This document shows positions 60,876 through 64,000 of a DNA stretch of 64,000 nucleotides, piece after piece. A model generated the notes under the pieces. That model worked only from the letters and a program-made list of their open reading frames with translations, made no database searches and had not been told where the DNA came from. A program made the translations under genes and the position numbers. Origin of the DNA: G963665215 sp963665215 (GTDB lineage Bacteria > Chloroflexota > Dehalococcoidia > Lucifugimonadales > CAUZJF01); NCBI GenBank assembly GCA_963665215.2, contig CAXXWW010000006.1, positions 310,001 through 374,000 of the forward strand. The letters run 5' to 3'. Position 1 is the first letter of the stretch, and every line of letters starts with the position of its first letter.

Positions 60876-63257
60876 ATGGCGACGGATATGCTTGCCCAGA
60901 CCGGTACCCTCAGCGAACGCGACAGAGTACTTCACGAGATCCAGAACCGCGTCCTGTGGCTCGCCATCCACATGGTGGACTACGCCAACAACACCCGTCC
61001 CAACCCCGGGGGACTGAAGGTCGGCGGCCATCAGGCATCCAGCGCCTCCGTGGTCACCGTCATGACCTACCTGTATTTTGAGTACATGAGGGCCGGAGAC
61101 AGGATCTCGGTCAAGCCACACGCCTCCCCGGTGTATCACGCGATACAGTTCCTGCTTGGGAACCTCGATGCCGAGTACCTGAAGACGCTCAGAGGGTTCC
61201 ACGGGCTGCAGGCATACCCGAGCCGCACCAAGGACCCGGATAGCGTGGACTTCTCCACCGGGTCGGTTGGACTGGGCGCCGTCGCTCCGAACTTCGCATG
61301 GCTCACGGAGCAGTACGTGCACAGCCATCTCGGCGGCGACGGCGCCCCCGAGCGCCGGTTTATCAGCCTGGTTGGGGATGCGGAGCTGGACGAGGGGGTG
61401 GTATGGGAAGCCATAGCGGACCCGGCGCTTTCAGGCCTGAACAACGTCCTCTGGGTGGTGGACCTCAACCGTCAGAGCCTTGACCGCATCATTCCTGGAA
61501 TACGCGTGAAAGTCTGGCGAGAGATGTTCGCGGCCAACGGCTGGAAAGTCGTGGACGCCAAGTACGGCAAACGCCTGCAGGCGGCCTTTGCGGAGCCAAA
61601 GGGTGACCTGCTGCGCGAGTGCATCGACGACATGTCCAACGAGGTCTATCAGAGGCTGCTCCGGGTGAATCCCGCCACCCTACGCCAGTGGCTGCCACGC
61701 ACCAGCCGGTATCCCGATGACATGACCGAGCTCATCGATCGCTGGAGCGACGAGGAGCTCCAGGGCTTGTTCCGGAACCTCGGAGGCCACGACTTCGAGA
61801 TGCTGAGAGAGGCTTTCCAGCAGGTGGACCTGACCGCCGGGCCCTGTGTGATGTTCGCTTATACGCTGAAAGGCTGGATGCTGCCTATCATCGGCGACCC
61901 GCAGAACCACTCCGTCAATCTCAACCGCGAGCAGATAGACGAGCTCCGACGCCAGCTTGGCATCGGCGAGGATGACACGGCCGCGAGGCTCGCTCCCGAC
62001 AGCGCGGCAGGCAGGCTGTGCGCCGAGACCGGCGAGCGCCTGGGGCTAAGGCCACACCCGAGCGTCGCCCCACCGGAGCTCGACGTGCCGCGAGGTTTCG
62101 GCCGTGCCTACAACGGCAAGGTGTCGACCCAGCAGATTTTTGGCCTCGTCCTGACCGAGCTGTCTCGAAGTGGCCCCGAGCTGTCGAGCAGGATGGTCAC
62201 GGTGAGCCCGGACGTGGCCAGCTCTACCAACCTGGGCGGCTGGATCAACAAGGCCGGGGTGTGGGGGAAGTCCGAGATGGAGCCGCTGCCGGACCAGGAC
62301 GAGGTCCGGGCCCTCCAGTGGGTAGAGTCTGCCAAGGGCCAGCACATCGAGCTTGGCATCTCCGAAAACAACCTTTTCATGTGCCTGGGGCAGCTAGGCC
62401 TCTCCTTTGAGATGACCGGCGAGCTGCTGTTTCCCATCGGCACCCTTTACGACCCCTTCGTGCGACGTGGCCTGGACGCCTTCGTGTACAGCATCTATTC
62501 CGGCGCCAGGTTCATCATTGTGGGAACCCCGTCGGGGGTGACCCTCGGACCGGAGGGGGGAGCGCACCAGTCCCTGATAACGCCATCGATAGGTGTGGAG
62601 CTTCCCGATCTTTCCTTCTACGAGCCGTGTTTCGGGCAGGAGCTGGAGTGGATCATGCTGGCCGCGATGGAGAAGATTCGCCTTCGCGAGGAGTCGACGT
62701 ATCTGAGGCTGACCAGCAAGCGCGTCGACCAGGACCTGTTTAAGCCGCCGTCGGACCCGGCCGCCCTCGAGCGTCTTCGACGGCAGGTGCTGGCGGGCGC
62801 CTACCGGCAGATCGACCGTAGCCGCGAGAAGGGTTACATGCAGGGCGCCAACGTGGTCAACATCATGGCCTGCGGGGCGATGGTGCCCGAGGCAATCGAG
62901 GCGAGTGACCTCCTGCTCGAGGAGGGTGTCTTCGCCAACGTGATAAACGTGACCGGCCCCGGGCCGCTGTACAGACAGTTCCAGGATTCGGTGCGGGCCA
63001 CGATGAGGAGCGAGCGGCGGGCCTCCACGTTCCTGGCCGACCTCATACCCATTGGGGAAGGCGGCGCGCCCATCGTCACGGTCGTCGACGGGCATCCCCA
63101 CTCGCTGGCGTGGATCGGCAGCGCGCTAAACACCAAGACGTTCCCGCTGGGAGTCGCCGAGTACGGTCAGTCCGGCAGCACGGCCGAGCTGTACAAGGAG
63201 TACGAGATCGACGTTTCGAGCATCATGGCGGCCTGCTTCGGGGCCCTGGGGATTTAG
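60876..63257 (+). CDS. Pyruvate dehydrogenase E1-like (homodimeric, transketolase family)
   Basis: A 793-aa protein. ATG 60876 follows TTGGAGGACGCGGAG. GLKVGGHQASSASVVTVMTYLYF and HASPVYHAIQFLLG hold the ThDP-contacting histidines. GDAELDEGVVWEAI with VVDLN 30 residues later is the ThDP/Mg motif. The pyrimidine-binding middle domain has HIELGISENNLF and GPEGGAHQSL. The order matches AceE-type E1 (about 890 aa). It would decarboxylate pyruvate or another 2-oxo acid for an E2 partner, none of which is in the window. Confidence 0.87.
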   Translation: MATDMLAQTGTLSERDRVLHEIQNRVLWLAIHMVDYANNTRPNPGGLKVGGHQASSASVVTVMTYLYFEYMRAGDRISVKPHASPVYHAIQFLLGNLDAEYLKTLRGFHGLQAYPSRTKDPDSVDFSTGSVGLGAVAPNFAWLTEQYVHSHLGGDGAPERRFISLVGDAELDEGVVWEAIADPALSGLNNVLWVVDLNRQSLDRIIPGIRVKVWREMFAANGWKVVDAKYGKRLQAAFAEPKGDLLRECIDDMSNEVYQRLLRVNPATLRQWLPRTSRYPDDMTELIDRWSDEELQGLFRNLGGHDFEMLREAFQQVDLTAGPCVMFAYTLKGWMLPIIGDPQNHSVNLNREQIDELRRQLGIGEDDTAARLAPDSAAGRLCAETGERLGLRPHPSVAPPELDVPRGFGRAYNGKVSTQQIFGLVLTELSRSGPELSSRMVTVSPDVASSTNLGGWINKAGVWGKSEMEPLPDQDEVRALQWVESAKGQHIELGISENNLFMCLGQLGLSFEMTGELLFPIGTLYDPFVRRGLDAFVYSIYSGARFIIVGTPSGVTLGPEGGAHQSLITPSIGVELPDLSFYEPCFGQELEWIMLAAMEKIRLREESTYLRLTSKRVDQDLFKPPSDPAALERLRRQVLAGAYRQIDRSREKGYMQGANVVNIMACGAMVPEAIEASDLLLEEGVFANVINVTGPGPLYRQFQDSVRATMRSERRASTFLADLIPIGEGGAPIVTVVDGHPHSLAWIGSALNTKTFPLGVAEYGQSGSTAELYKEYEIDVSSIMAACFGALGI

Positions 63258-63297
63258 CGCTAACCCGGCTCTCCTGGCGCGTGCGCTCGTTTCCATG

Positions 63298-63303
63298 TAG
63301 AAT
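63298..63303 (+). promoter_or_regulatory. -10-like TAGAAT upstream of the cyclophilin gene
   Basis: ATGTAGAATGTG, about 97 bp before the ATG at 63400; no clear -35. Confidence 0.35.
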
Positions 63304-63399
63304 GTGCCCCGCAGCGCCCCGGCTGAGGGAGGGGCTGCCGCGGCCCCGCCATGGGGTGTCGGCGTCCGGCCGCGAGAAAGGCAGGTCTAACAACAAAAG

Positions 63400-64000
63400 A
63401 TGGCGAGAGTACACATACGCAGCATATTGGCTATGGCGTCCGTTACGCTGGTGACAGTTCTGGTGGCTTGCGGAGCCGAGGAGGAGCCGGCCCCTGCTCC
63501 AGCCGCTGCGCCACCTGCAGTACTGGGAAAGCCTGTAGACGAGAGCGGGATGCCACTTCCACCCAAAAAGGAGGCTCCAGTCGTGGCCGCCAAACCCAAG
63601 ACATACAGCGCGCCGCCGCCGATGACCATCGACCCTGACAAGAGCTACACGGCCACCATCGTACTGGAGAAGGGCGGGAATATCGTCATCGAGCTCTTCG
63701 CCAAGGAGGCCCCCAATACAGTTAATAACTTCGTATTTCTGGCCCAGGACAACTACTACAATCAGGGGACTTTCCACCGGGTCATTGCTGGATTCATGGC
63801 GCAGGGGGGAGACCCAACCGGGACAGGCGGGGGCAGTCCGGGATATGAGTTTGACAACGAGCTGAGCCCCTTGAGACGGCATGACACGCCCGGGGTGCTG
63901 TCCATGGCCAACAAGGGGTTAAGCGGCGGCCGGGGCACCAATGGCAGTCAGTTCTTCATAACCTTCGTGCCAACACCGGCACTCGACGGATACAATCCCG
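63400..64000 (+). CDS. Lipoprotein peptidyl-prolyl isomerase (cyclophilin), partial
   Basis: The gene runs off the window end with no stop. MARVHIRSILAMASVTLVTV with LVAC is a lipoprotein signal. A Pro/Ala-rich linker of about 50 residues follows, then the cyclophilin domain: ELFAKEAPNTVNNFVFLA, FHRVIAGFMAQGGDP with the catalytic Arg, and NGSQFFITF. It assists folding of exported proteins at the outer face of the membrane. Confidence 0.9.
   Translation, partial: MARVHIRSILAMASVTLVTVLVACGAEEEPAPAPAAAPPAVLGKPVDESGMPLPPKKEAPVVAAKPKTYSAPPPMTIDPDKSYTATIVLEKGGNIVIELFAKEAPNTVNNFVFLAQDNYYNQGTFHRVIAGFMAQGGDPTGTGGGSPGYEFDNELSPLRRHDTPGVLSMANKGLSGGRGTNGSQFFITFVPTPALDGYNP

Noticed and set aside
1..64000. 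tRNA, rRNA and CRISPR-Cas genes
   Set aside because: I looked for T-loop-like GGTTCGA segments, rRNA signatures and short regular repeats and saw none that hold up.

Overview
The window is about 62% G+C bacterial DNA with frequent TTG and GTG starts and many genes preceded by a bare TATAAT box. The gene mix (CaiB/BaiF transferase, CocE-type hydrolase, phosphotriesterase-like and CehA-type hydrolases, penicillin-acylase family, many MFS carriers) and the insertion-sequence load resemble uncultured Chloroflexota of the Dehalococcoidia/SAR202 type. That assignment is inference: no rRNA or tRNA gene is visible.

Region 1 (1-5.1 kb, minus strand) is a metal or mercury detoxification operon, csoR - HMA metallochaperone - CcdA-like membrane protein - merA. 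Two copies of a CsoR-type operator can be seen. The operon is broken twice: an IS481 element sits in frame inside the ccdA-like gene, and an IS110 element sits inside merA.

Region 2 (5.1-26.2 kb) is mainly metabolic. It holds a small membrane protein, an S51 peptidase, a DAO-type oxidoreductase, and a long minus-strand catabolic run. In transcription order the run is MFS carrier - penicillin-acylase family hydrolase - ketopantoate-reductase-like enzyme, then MFS carrier - phosphotriesterase-like hydrolase - two RidA proteins. It also holds a heme-c/copper-monooxygenase lipoprotein, a large CehA-type metallohydrolase, an aldo/keto reductase, an alpha/beta hydrolase and a 3-hydroxybutyrate-dehydrogenase-like SDR.

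Region 3 (26.6-39.4 kb) has a repeat-rich membrane protein split by a second IS481 copy, a CocE-type hydrolase, a crotonase with a CoA-transferase, moaD/moaE, and a MacAB-like exporter operon with an unusually long adaptor.

Region 4 (39.4-58.8 kb) is a mobile-element graveyard. Its clearest unit is a 5.9-kb IS1595-family transposon with 25-bp terminal repeats and an 8-bp target duplication. Its cargo is small unknown genes, a DUF433/PIN-like toxin-antitoxin pair, and an IS630 that itself contains a third IS481 copy. It landed 22 bp upstream of the exporter adaptor gene. Further right are an IS1380 nested in another IS1380, IS66 and IS256 remnants, an HsdR stump cut by an IS256, a run of small unknown genes, an IS1-family transposase, a P63C-domain gene, a lipoprotein gene, a second inverted IS1380 copy and an IS4-like transposase.

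Region 5 (58.9-64 kb) returns to metabolism: a VOC protein, a hydroxypyruvate isomerase, a homodimeric pyruvate-dehydrogenase-E1-like enzyme and a lipoprotein cyclophilin that runs off the window.
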